From Sipunculus nudus (Eukaryota; Annelida; Sipuncula; Golfingiida; Sipunculidae): a DNA stretch of 64,000 nucleotides. The position numbers and the translations under genes are program-made. Within the stretch, counting starts at the first letter, position 1; the number at the start of each line of letters is the position of its first letter. Location: contig CM049307.1 in the NCBI GenBank assembly GCA_026874595.1, positions 34,762,862 to 34,826,861 of the forward strand, read 5' to 3'. The notes beneath the pieces were generated by a model. The model had not been told where the DNA came from, ran no database searches, and worked only from the letters and a program-made list of their open reading frames with translations. This document shows, one piece after another, positions 36,444 to 48,700 of the stretch.

Positions 36444-39400
36444 AACAAGGCCTACAGGCCTAATGCGAACCTGTGCATTGGGAAATACACCAGGTATAAT
36501 GCTTCAATGCTGGACCATTACTTCTCATGTATATGAACAATGCAGGTACTAAACATTTTGAATAAGAAACAATTACACAAACATCACTGCTGAAGTTTTG
36601 GCATGGGTGCACACAACACAACTAAGGACCCATGGGTCTCAACGCTCAGCTGAATTTGTCTATAAGGATATTTTTAAAGAAATTTTTCAGAATGACAGTC
36701 CTGTGACCTTAAACAATGACCTTGTGACCAAAAAATCTTAGAACTTAATATCATTGAACTTGCAGCATTAGGATTATTGTAACAATCTTTTAAAAAGTGA
36801 CCTTGACCTCTGACCAGATAACCTCAAATTCTACAGGTTTCCTCACTTTAGGCAAGTAAGCCATGTGTGAACGTTGGAAAGTTCAGGATGAAAAGTTTGA
36901 TTTACAGTGCATCCACAATCTTTTTAAAGATGTGGCTCCTGTGACCTTCAACTTAGACCGCTGGACCCTGGTAATCAAAATGAATTTACTTATGTGGTTG
37001 GTCATTATTAAATCAAGTTTGAAGTCAGTTTATTTTAGTAAATAAATAGAAAAATATTCGTTAAAATAGAAAAATACAGGTGGCGCCACCACGTTTCAGG
37101 AACTGACAACACTAGTCATGGTCAATATTCAAGGCAAGATTCATGACAAACCATGCATTAATTATCAAGATATTGGAGGTTTTGTATCAAATTTCTTACA
37201 ATTCTGGGGGTTACTGTCAAGCTAAGAATATAGGTCGCAGTGACCTAATTTCAGGGTCCCAAGGACATTTTTTATTGACCTCCCTGGATTATCACTTAGA
37301 AACTTCTAGGACCAGCTGTTATGATTTGTGCCCTGCTAACGGACGGCCGGATATCCGAATAGACGACGGACAAAGCGCTATTCCTACACCTCAGTTGACT
37401 AATAGTCAGCTGAGCTAAAAATGATTGTAGCTGGCACCACCAGTCTTGTATACAACAAAGCTATCAGAGATATATACATATGCCAAAGTTCAGACTGATA
37501 AATCAAACCCCTCCTGAGCAATAAGCAGGGACACATACTGTGCAAAAATTATTGTAGGTGGCACCACCAGTCTTGTATACGACAAAACTATTCGATAGGT
37601 ATAAATATGCCCAATTTCAGGATGATATATCAAATTCCTCCATAGAAATAAGCAGGCACAAAAGTCACACACTGTGCAAAAGTCACTGTAGGTGGTGACA
37701 CCTGTCTTGTGAACAAGAAATCCATCAAGGACGCATAGACAGGTCAAAATATCAGGCCAATACATCAAACTTACCTTAAGTCTGATGCATGGGGCTGACC
37801 ACGCTTAGGTGAGAAAGGCAGTTACCCAGAGTGAAGTGTGACAAATTTGCTTGCTCCGGCTACTGCACTGAGTGAACTCATGACCTGCACCTGGCTAGAC
37901 TGGGTGAATTTTTTACCTGTACCTGGCTGCACTGAGTGAACTGTTGACCTGTTGCCTAATCTGATACAGTTGGCAGTCTGCCAAAGCTATAAACAGATTG
38001 GTTCCACATGCAGCCCTGAGAGGCATGACACCAATGAGGTGATCACATGGTGCCCATGAGGTGTTCACATGTCACACATGAGGGGATCACATGCCTTGTG
38101 CTTGGCTGCACTGACTGAACTCTTGACCTATATCTGGCTGCACTGAATGAACTCTTGATCTATTGCCAAATCTGAAACAGTTGGCAGTTTCTTAACCTAT
38201 TTAAATATACAGACACAATCTTAGCCTGTTGGCAAATCTGTTTACACATACTGAAGGACTTTGGCTAAAATGCATTTTTTCAAGCTGACATATTCATAAA
38301 CTTTTTATCAAAATATCTAGAATAATAAAAGAGGCAGTTTTTTCATAAATAAGCTGAATCCCACAACATTTGATATATGACAGATTATTGCATAAAATCT
38401 GGGGATTGTAGTTCCTGCTATTCTGAGAAATTATGGGTTAATGTACAGATGACCAATGACCCCCATACAAAAAAGGTCAATGCAGGTGACCACCAATACC
38501 TGAATTTCATATATGGCTCATGTGACCAACACTGGCAGAAAATTTGGTGATGAAAGCTCCGGCTGTTTCTGAGATTGTCATTTTAGTATGCTTTTTCGGA
38601 CAGATGACTAGGTTCACTTCCTGTAATTCGGCAAAAATTCACTGAAATTGAACCATCTGAACAAACTTGAGAGAGATGATTTAAAAGATTATTTCTGTTA
38701 AATATTGAACAAATTGGCTTGACCGTTTTGGAGGAGAAGATTTTTAAAGGTTTTTTAGCTTTTTCTCTATAAAATCTGAGAAAATGCAGATTTTTTCAGA
38801 TGGCTAATTTTTTGCATTAAATTTCATGATGCTAGCTCCAGTCTATCCAATAGTATGAGTTAACATATACCTGTGATTGTAAACATAGCCTGGCATGAGG
38901 AATATCTAAAATCATAAATCCACATTTTTTAAAAGTTTTTAAAAAAAATTCTTGTTAATATTAACCAAAGATAACCTGAATTCTAAATGTCTGGAGGCAT
39001 GATGTAACAGATGCTGATAAACTGGTTCCAGGCTAGATGTATCTGTTTCACACAGCTAACATATATGGTAAAATGACTCAATTCAATCTTTATTATTCAG
39101 CAAAAATTCATTCTTTGGAACTATAAAAGACAATTAATTATTATAAGAATTATTCAGGGAATTATTCTTGTAAAATATTAAACAAATTGGCCTCAGTGGC
39201 GTCAGTCAAAAAACGTTTTGCAGGTTTATAACTCATATGGGAAAATAAAGCAAAATGCTTCCCATAACTCAGCCAAAAATCACTGAACCAAAACCATTTG
39301 AACAAACTTGAATTATCAACATCTAAGGATAATTAATGTGTGAGATTTAAGAATTTGGCCCAGTGGTTTTTGAGAAGAAGATCTTTGTAGGCGCTGAGCT

Positions 39401-40105
39401 AAAATGGGCTGTTATGGCATATGACCAAATTCAGCTTCCCATAACTCAGCCAAAAGTCACCGAACTGAGACCATTTGAACAAACTTCAGAAAGCACTACC
39501 CTAGGATCATTTCTGTGCAATATTAAACAATTTGGCCAGATGGTTTCAGAGAAGAAGTTTTTTTGTAGCTGTCGGTTGATATGGGCACTGATGACCCCCG
39601 TACCAAAAAAGGCCGATGCAGGTGGCGCCACCATTACCTCATTTTAAGATATGACTCATGTGACCAACATTAGGATAAAATTTGGTGATGATAGCTCCAG
39701 CCGTTTCTAAGATTGTAATTTTAGTATGCTTTTTTGGACAGATGACTAAGTTCAACTATCTGTAACTCTGCCAAAAATCACCGAACTTAAACCATTCGAA
39801 CAAATTTGAGAGAGATTGTTCCAGGGATCATTTCTGTGAAATATTGGACAATTTGGCTGAACAGTTTCGGAGAAGAAGATTTTTAAAGCTTTTTTAGCTT
39901 TTTCCCTATAAAATCTTAGAAAATGCAGTTAGCCAAAAAATAAGCAAAATCCGATAGAAATTTTTAGATGACTTAATTTTTGCATGAAATTTCGTGATGC
40001 TAACTCGTGCCGTTTTTAAGATGGTATAGGTTAACGTACAGATGACGGAGGAAGGACGCCGGACGACGCCACACCATCGCATAAGCTCACAGGTTCGCTA
40101 AAAAA
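36444..40105 (+). repeat. R3 repeat element, copy 3, with a nested R2 element
   Basis: The 5' end is AACAAGGCCTACAGGCCTAA, then GCGAACCTGTG; the 3' end is CACAGGTTCGCTAAAAA, so the arms match over 11 bp (GCGAACCTGTG/CACAGGTTCGC). A short R2 copy (about 36619-37420) interrupts it, ending in the hairpin CAGTTGACT…AGTCAGCTG followed by AGCTAAAAAT. The rest parallels 15635-17833. Perfect GGTGGCGCCACC at 37079 (in R2) and 39621 (in R3). Confidence 0.65.
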
Positions 40106-40610
40106 CTATTAATCAAACTCTCTATCTACAATCCCACATGCTGATGTCATGTCATGTCATCAGCAGGATGATACCTACATGGCAATAATCTTCTCTGTAT
40201 TTTATGTCCCCAAACTAGGGAGACTATATAGTATTCAGATTCCCACATCTCTAAACAGTGGGACTACCTGATACACACTTGCTAGCTGTTTCAACTAGTT
40301 GACTAGCTGACATTTGTTTTACAGGTTAATACTTCTGAGTACAAAATGTAAAAGGTCAGTTTTCTGTGTAAATTTGAGGTTATTTGTAAGGATGAAGAGC
40401 ATTAGTATTAATTTGCAGTTGAGTCTGCAAAAAAGATGTAAATGTTGACTAAGTATTGATGCACAGAAATAAAAGCCAAAAATAAATGTATGAGGTGAAC
40501 AACAGTGCTCAATGAAACACCATCACATCAATCCATTAAGCATAAAATCTGAATAAAATCATCAAGATGCTCCATTTACTGCTGAAATTGCAGCAGTTAT
40601 CATAAAAATA
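40106..40610. other. no recognised feature
   Basis: Unique-looking sequence between an R3 and an R2 element. Confidence 0.35.
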
Positions 40611-43266
40611 AACAAGGGACCTATGGGTCACGGCGCTCACCTGATATATATGATAAAAAATATGATTTAGAAATGAGGCACATGCTGGTTTTATATGGTA
40701 ATAAAAATAAGCTGTATTATGAGTTGTTGTTGTTTAGCTTATGTATGATTTTGATAGTACCTTTGGAGACAGGAAAGAGGATTAATTTTATTTATTTCAT
40801 TAACAAATGGAGTGGGATTGTCACACAGATTTTGACTTGGCCATATAACTAATATAAGCAGAACATATAATATAAGAGTTTAACTATTTATTAGAAAAAT
40901 TACAAATATTGTCCTAAATATAATTTTTATTAAAAATAGTAAGAGAATAGTATGATTTTTTCAAATAAAATATGACTGAAATGATTATTAAAATAATATT
41001 AAAGAATATATTCATGAATGCATTCATTAATACATTTTGAAAATATTTGCACTGGTATTCATATACTTTCATTTTTACCTGAATTCCCATTCTTATGAAA
41101 GAAATTTTATAATGGAGTACATATTCATATTCATGTTTAAATACAATTGCAAAGTATTCCAACCATGTCTGGTATTTATTCAGTTTTCACCAAACAATGA
41201 TGTTGAGAATCCAGAATACACAAAATTCACACATTTAAATAATGATCATAAGTACCTGGTTTTATGGCTTTTATTTATATTAAAAAAAAATGTAATATAT
41301 TTATTTTGGACTAATTTCACATCAATGTACACACTAGACACAGTAGGAATCTAGATTAATATTATAAACTGCATCTTTGTCTATCATTAATTTCCTTCAT
41401 ATGATCCCTAATGATTAGTAATGAATAATATGATTTACTTTTTTATCATTAAAATTGAACTGAAAAATACCATAGGTGACTGCATGGTGTTATTTGGAAT
41501 ACATGACATTCTATCCATCAATACAAGATTCTTATATCATCGGTAACTGCAAGTTATTTTCCTGTTATTATCAACTAACAAATTCCTTTTCTATTTTTCT
41601 TTAATTTGTTATTAAAAACCAATAAAAATTTATTAATTTATTGTTTATTGTTATGTTGTTGGTTAAAACTACTAGATGAGTTGGGTTGGACACCTAGATC
41701 AACTGTGGCTGGCCATTATATAATAAGCTGCCTGGACGCCCCAGTTTATGTCTCGCCTCAAGCATGCATAATTTGCTGAAAGTTCAACCAGGTCAACATA
41801 CAGGTGACTCAAGAGGTGCTACAGAGAGCCAAGGTCTGACATGGTCTCATAAAAACATTAATAAAAGCTACAATTTTTGGCCAATTTCTTTCAGCTTTTC
41901 AAACTAAAAAGCTGAAATCTTTATGTGTGCATGATATGAAAATTATATCAACAGTACTCACAGGAAACAAACATGCCATGGTCAAAGTTGGGCAAAATTT
42001 AAGGTACTTATCTTATATTTATACTAATAACTTATACAATTTGAAAAATTCAGAACTAATTTTGGGTATTCAATTGAATCCTGATTAAATAATGTTACAT
42101 CCCTGACAAAAAATCTCTAGCTTCAGCAATCCTCTTGTTAAGGGAGTAAATATATTTCTTGATTTTTTAAAAAGTGCATTATGTTTGGGCCCATAACTTA
42201 AAACAATTACGCAATACTGACATCATTTCTGGCATGTGCATAGAGAATATATAGAAAAATATGTATATTATATATGATTAAAGTCAGATCAGTGGTTTTT
42301 ATATTAGGCTGTCTTGAAGTGTAACAATGGGTTTTTAATGGAAAAATGAAGTTTTTCATTAATATCTCGAAGGTATTAAGTCCTAGTGATCAAATTCTTG
42401 GCATGGTAGGGGATTTTTGAGACATCTAATTGTATGCCAAATTTTAGGAACTGAGAGCTGAAGTTGGGGAGCTGAGCACTTGCAAACTGCATGACACTAG
42501 TTTGATGTAAACAATATGTTACATGGTGCTTGAAAGCTTGAATAAAATCTACAGTTTTGATCAACTGGTTTCAAATTTTTGGTGTTAACAGACAAAATGC
42601 TAAAAAAAACATGCTGTGAAAATTGAATCCACAGTACTTACAGGAAAAAAACGTGCCATGGTCAAAGTTGGGCAAAATTTAAGGTACCAATTTTTTATTT
42701 TTGTTAATATTTTAAAAAATTTAAAAGATTTTGATCTAATTTTGGGTATACAATTTAATTTTGATTAATTAAAGTTATATTACTGGAAAAAAAGTTTATA
42801 GCTTTAACATATTTTGTGTTAAGTGATCAAATATCTTTCCTGATTTTTTACACAATGCATTATGTTTGGGCCCATAACTTTTTAAATTTTTATAATACAG
42901 ACATAATTTCTGGCATGTACATAGGAATTATATAGAGGAATAACTATGGTAAATATGAGGAAAAACAGATGAGTGGTTTTGATATTAGGCAGTCCTGAAG
43001 TGTAAAAATAGGTTTTTAATAAAAAATTGAGGTTTTTCTTTAATTTCTCAAAGGAACAAAGTCGCAAAGACCCAGTTTTCGGCTTGGTAGGAGATCTTGG
43101 GGACATCTAACATTATGCCGAATTTTGGATTCCTAGGTCTTACGGTTTCAAAACGTGCCACATCTACGGACGGACGGACGGACGGACGGACGGACAGACG
43201 GACGGACGACGGACAATGGACCACGACTATAGCTCAGATGACTTATAGTCAGCTGAGCTAAAAATA
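40611..43266 (+). repeat. R2 repeat element, uninterrupted copy
   Basis: It starts AACAAGGGACCTATGGGTCA, then CGGCGCTCACCTGA. The body includes two diverged modules with 'aaaacgtgccatggtcaaagttgggcaaaa' (about 41970 and 42650). An (ACGG)n microsatellite lies at 43166-43211. The end is the hairpin GCTCAGATGACT (43232-43243), loop TAT, AGTCAGCTGAGC (43247-43258), then TAAAAAT. This copy gives the empty site for the non-coding hAT near 42397-42410. Confidence 0.75.
43166..43211. repeat. (ACGG)n microsatellite in R2
   Basis: About 11 ACGG/ACAG units directly before the 3' hairpin. A shorter version is at 50882-50908 in the second long R2 copy. Confidence 0.9.
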
Positions 43267-44401
43267 CATAAAATTAGAAACAATTACCAAAAGGACTCCT
43301 AAGAACAAATTTTGTTCATATTTGTTCCTGCAAAATTAAGACAAATGTAAACAGCTTACATTAAAGCATGTACCTGTAAAAAGGTATAAGTTGATTTGTA
43401 AAACAGTTTCATAATTAAAGGTACACTAACAACTTTTCTACAGTAACGATACTATGGTACTTTTGTATTGCTTACCAATATACTGATTGATAAAATTTGC
43501 ACCATAAACACATTTTAACAGCTAACACAGAGTTAATGTAAAGCTGCAGATCTGGCCCGCAGAAATCTCAAAAAGGTTAATCTGTGATAACCGAGTATTC
43601 CATATTAATAAAATAGACCCCAGAAAAGCAAATAATACATGTATAATAGGAGCCCTCACACCTTTGCATTTATCAGTTCAAAAGTTATTTGAAAACATGA
43701 AATTTTGTCTGATGACTAATAAAATCAGATCCTTGCAAACAATCTCCTTGTAACAGTTCCACAAAGTTCATAATGATCCTATTTGAAACTTGGGCAGATA
43801 AAAATAAACTGTGATACCTGTTAAAGCAAGCACTAGTGATGAGAATTGTATGTTATACAAAACCACATACATGTTTCACTGCCACATGTTTTTAAATGAA
43901 ACTTTTCAACAGTTGGAGAGAGAATGTTATCTATTCAATAAGTTACCAATGACAGAGTTCCTGGGACTGGATGAATTCATGAAATATATCTCCAAAATAA
44001 TACAGGAGTCTAACATGCTCCTGCTGTCCCAATAATACAAACTTCTGGGAGGGAAGTAGGAACCCTAACATGTACACATACCAAAATGATATACCTGTAT
44101 GTATAAGGGTTTCAAGTCTCCAAAAGAGCTTTCATCACTCTGATTAAAAACACAGATTGTCCCAATTTCTACTCAGTGAGACCATAATAATCTAAAACAC
44201 CATTCACTCTGTACCTGTTATTATTTGAACATTTATTTCCCCACAAGGTACATAAAGGATTCCTGCATCTCTCTCAAGCCTGACTGACATGATCTGTTAA
44301 CAATAAAATACACAGCTATAAATTAAGATTTGTCAAAACAACATAAATGATTTGGATTTAATGATAAATACACAAACAGTCATAGGAATGACTGACATAT
44401 A
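43267..44401. other. no recognised feature
   Basis: Downstream flank of the LITAF-like gene. A 74-codon open frame on the plus strand (43811-44035) has no family resemblance. Confidence 0.35.
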
Positions 44402-44579
44402 CAGTGAAATGTCGCCTGACAACCACCCCGCTATCAGGACCACCCTGATAAGACAACCACTTTTTTTGGTCCCAGACCAACATAAATCACCATAAAACCT
44501 CCCTCTCAAATGACCACCCTGCTAATACAACCGCTTTGGCTGGTCCCACAGGTTGTCACTTTATGGCTAGATTTCACTG
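44402..44579. mobile_element. pogo/Tigger-like MITE
   Basis: A 178-bp element with ends CAGTGAAATGTCGCC and the inverse of CAGTGAAATCTAGCC, flanked by TA on both sides. The interior has repeated ACCACCC/GACAACC motifs resembling the MITE at 15009. Confidence 0.8.
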
Positions 44580-45203
44580 TAAAACCATTCAAAATCATTT
44601 GGCCCCAAAGCCCTTAATCGTGTACGCTCTTTTACAGGCCTCGAATAAGTGGTGTGACCCTGGTGATCTTTACATGACAATTTAAAATCTATCTTGCAGT
44701 AAACAAACAATGTGGTTCAAAACCTTTGTACTCAGTTTTAGTATTAACAAGCAGGTCTTCCTATTGTTGGTCTGTGTGCACAGACACTATTACAAAGCTA
44801 TTTGGGCTAATTAAATATATATTAGATCTTGGAGTTGCTTGATAACTAATATTTTTTGCAAGTAAAACATGTTATGGAATATCAGTGGATATTATGGTCA
44901 AACTGACTGGAACTTAACTGTCAGAAAAAACTATACTTCAGTTTAAGATGGGGGCATGCCTTTGCTAAAATTTATTAAAGGGGCCTTTTGTTACATATTG
45001 TTCACTAATAGCTTGTTGATGAGCGAGCTCATACATCAAACACAGAGGTGTTATAAGAATTTTCTAACAGGAATTACTCACAGTTCATTTATATGTTCAG
45101 AGGTCAGAAATCACTTAATTCTACGGAAAAAGTAGGTGAATAGCTGGCTTTAAAGATGTACAAAAGTAACTCTCTTTGATCATAAAGCTACCCAAATGAT
45201 ATA

Positions 45204-45387
45204 CAGTGGAACCTGTCTGAAAGACCAATTGTGCAATTGACCAATAAGACCAGCTGTCTATTACCCTTGAGTCAATCAATAGCTTCAGATTGTTTTATGC
45301 AGACAGGTCTAATAAGACAACCTGTTGAGTACCGTAAGACCACTTTTGGCAAGTCCCACCAGTGCTCTTATTACACAGGTTTCACTG
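45204..45387. mobile_element. pogo/Tigger-like MITE, diverged
   Basis: A 184-bp element with ends CAGTGGAACCTGTC and the inverse of CAGTGAAACCTGTG. The left flank is TA, the right flank is now AA. It may lie in the 3' UTR of the LITAF-like gene, whose end was not located (one AATAAA on the minus strand at 44975-44970). Confidence 0.65.
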
Positions 45388-45669
45388 AATATATCTGATT
45401 TTGATGTATGAGAAATGTTGTCTGGGACTATCAAATGACCAGGTTAAGGGATTTATATAAGACATTCAAAAAGGTCTGATGTAAATGAGATGTAGATAGT
45501 TCCAGTCATGACATGAAGATGAAATTGACTAAGTAAAATTAAGGAATGGCTAAGTTGACAAAATCTACTGAGCGGTAATGTTTCTTTATAACTATTGATC
45601 TTAAACTCCTGTTTACTGATATGACACCAGCTCCTCTGGTTCCAGGTTGTGACACACGGTGATCTGCCC

Positions 45670-45778
45670 TTACAAACGGCTCCAACGGGAGATATGCTGG
45701 TGACAGTTGGGGCATGTGTGGACGACGTCCTTACAGCTGTCCACACAGCAGGGTATCAGACAGCATCCCGCATCACAT
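45670..45778 (-). CDS. LITAF-like gene, last coding exon
   Basis: The acceptor TTTTATTTTAG precedes 45778. One base completes the glycine codon split by the intron, and 35 further codons end in TAA at 45672-45670. It carries the second CxxC (HTCPNC) and the conserved VDSCKDV segment. Confidence 0.85.
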
Positions 45779-48700
45779 CTAAAATAAAACAAAATTTAAT
45801 ACATAATAGGATAATATTCATAACATGAAAATATAGTACGCTTATACATGAAATATATCAAATTATCACTGAATTAAAAAGAATGTTGTGGTTTCAATCA
45901 AACTAACATGCCACAAAAATGATATTGAAAAGAGTGAGATTCATGCTAGAAATTGCACTTAATCCTGTGGAATTTTTTCAGGTAGTTGCTGCTATCTTTC
46001 TCCAAGGATTTTGAAGTTGCTGAACACCAAAAACTGGCAGTGACATTTGGGTTAAGAGGGTTACACTAGTGGCAAAGACCTTAGCCAGGGGGGTCACAGT
46101 GGGGAAAATCATTGAACATGAATTATTAATTAAACCACTATTATCCCACTACCAATGTACCATAAACCTAAGCAATGACTGAAATCTTTAATTTACACAA
46201 TCACACTGGGAAAAACCCTTGTCCACTGAATTGTCAGGGTATAAGGCCATTAGTCCATTTAACCACAATATCTAAAGGGGATTGTAGTATATTTAAACAA
46301 GGGACCCATGGGTCACGGCACTCAGCTGTTATATATGATAAAAAATATGATTTAGAAATGAGGCACATGCTAGTTTTGTGTGGAAATAAATATAAGCTGT
46401 ATAATGAGTTGTGGGTGTTTAGCTTATGTATGATTTTGATAGTATCTTTGGAGACAGGGAAGAGGATTGATTCATTTATTTTATTAACAAATGGAGTGCT
46501 ATTGTCACACAGATTTTTACTTGGCCATATAACTTAAAAGCAGAACATGTAAGAGTTTAACTATTTATTAAAAATAATTACAAATTGTCCCAAATATAAT
46601 TTTTATTAAAAATAATAAGAGAATCATATGATTTTTTAAAATTAAATACAACTGAAATGATTATTAAAATAATATCAAAGAATATATTCATGAATGCATT
46701 CATGGATACATTTTGAAAGTATTTGCACTGGTATTCATATACTTTCATTTTTACCTGAATTCCCATTCTTATGCAAGAAATTTTATAATGGAGTATATAT
46801 TCATATTAGTATTCAAATACATTTGCAAAGTATTCGCACCATGTCTGGTATTTATTCAGTTTTCACCAAACAATGATGTTGAGAATCCAGAATACACAAA
46901 ATTCACACATTTAAATAATGATCAGAAGTACGTGGTTTTATGGCTTTTATTCATATTAAAAAAAAATAAATGTAATATATTCATTTTGGACTAATTTCAC
47001 ATCAATGTACACACTAGACACAGCAGGAATCTAGATTAAAATTATCAACTGCATCTTTGTCTATCATTAATTTCCTTCATATGATCTCTAATGATTAGTA
47101 ATGAATAATATGATTAATTTTTTTATCATTAAAATTGAACTGAAAAATACCATAGGTGACTGCATGGTGTTATTTGGAATACGTGACATTCTATCAATCG
47201 ATACAAGATTCGTATATCATCAGTAACTGCAAGTTAATTTCCTGTTATTATCAACTAACAAATTCCTTTTCTATTTTTCTTTAATTTGTTATTAAAAACC
47301 AATAAAAATTTATTAATTTATTGTTTATTGTTATGTTGTTTTTCAAAACAACTACTAGATGAGTTGGGTTGGACACCTGGATTAACTGTGGCTGGCCATA
47401 AGCTGCCTGGCTGCCCCAGTGTGTCTCGCGTCTGTCAGGCGTGCAAAATTTGATGAAAGGTCAACAAGGTCAACATACAGGTGACACCAAAGGGGATGGG
47501 GAGAGCTAAGGTCTGACATGGTCTTATAAAAACATTTCTAAAAGCTACAAGTTTTGGCCAATTTCTTTCAGCTTTCTAAACTAAAAAGCTGAAATCCTTA
47601 TGTGTGCATGAAATGAAAATTATATCAACAGTGCTCACAGGAAACAAACGTGCCATGGTCAAAGTTTGGCAAAATTGAAGGTACTAATTTTATATTTATA
47701 CTAATAAATTATAAAATTTGAAAAATTCAGAACTAATTTTGGTGAATTCAATTTAATCTTGATAAGATAATGTTACATCCCTGACAAAAAATTTCTAGCT
47801 TCAGCAATCCTCTTGTTAATGGAGTAAATATATTTCTTGATTTTTTACAAGGTGCATTATGTTTGGGCCCATAACTTAAAACAATTACGCAATACTGACA
47901 TCATTTCTGGCATATGCATAGAGAATGTATAGAAAAATATGTATATTAATATGATTAAAGTCAGATCAGTGGTTTTGATATTAGGCAGTCTTGAAGTGTA
48001 ACAATGGGTTTTTAATGGAAAAATGAAGTTTTTCATCAATATCTCGAAGGTATTAAGTCCTAGTGACCAAATTCTTGGCATGGTCAGACATGGGGTCTAT
48101 TACAGTTGTTCTATTACTATTACTATTACTATTACTTTCAATTTCTGATATTACTATTACTATTACTATTACCACATTTTATCTTCTATTACTATTACTA
48201 TTACTGGGGTATCTATTACTATTACTATTACTATTACATAAACTGATGGGAGGATTCTAGACTTTGCGCAGCCATGAGTGCTATAAACTAGCACTGCAAT
48301 CACATTTTTATATTATATATTAATATTAGAAGCACCTATATCATACAGTTACCTACACAATTTTCTTATACTGTGTCTGTCATTAACAATAAGTCTAATG
48401 ATACTGGAGATCATAATTATTTCAGCTTCTTTAATTCTGTTTATATATATATATATATTTTGAAACATCAATTATTATTGGATTATTTCAAGTCGAAATT
48501 ATAAGATAATTGTATGAACTCTTGAATACATGTAATTTAAAAGCAACCCATTGTAAAGACCCTGGCATATGTAAAATATTGATTTATAATTATATGCATA
48601 CATTTTTTATTATTTTCATATATATTTCACATAAATTTATTTTATAGTACATACTTCGTTAAGATCTTCTTTCGCATAATTAATAAATAAAGATTTTCAG

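Noticed and set aside
36863-37418. Plus-strand frames within the R2/R3 mosaic
   Set aside because: Each lies wholly inside non-coding repeat modules that occur elsewhere with frame-breaking differences.
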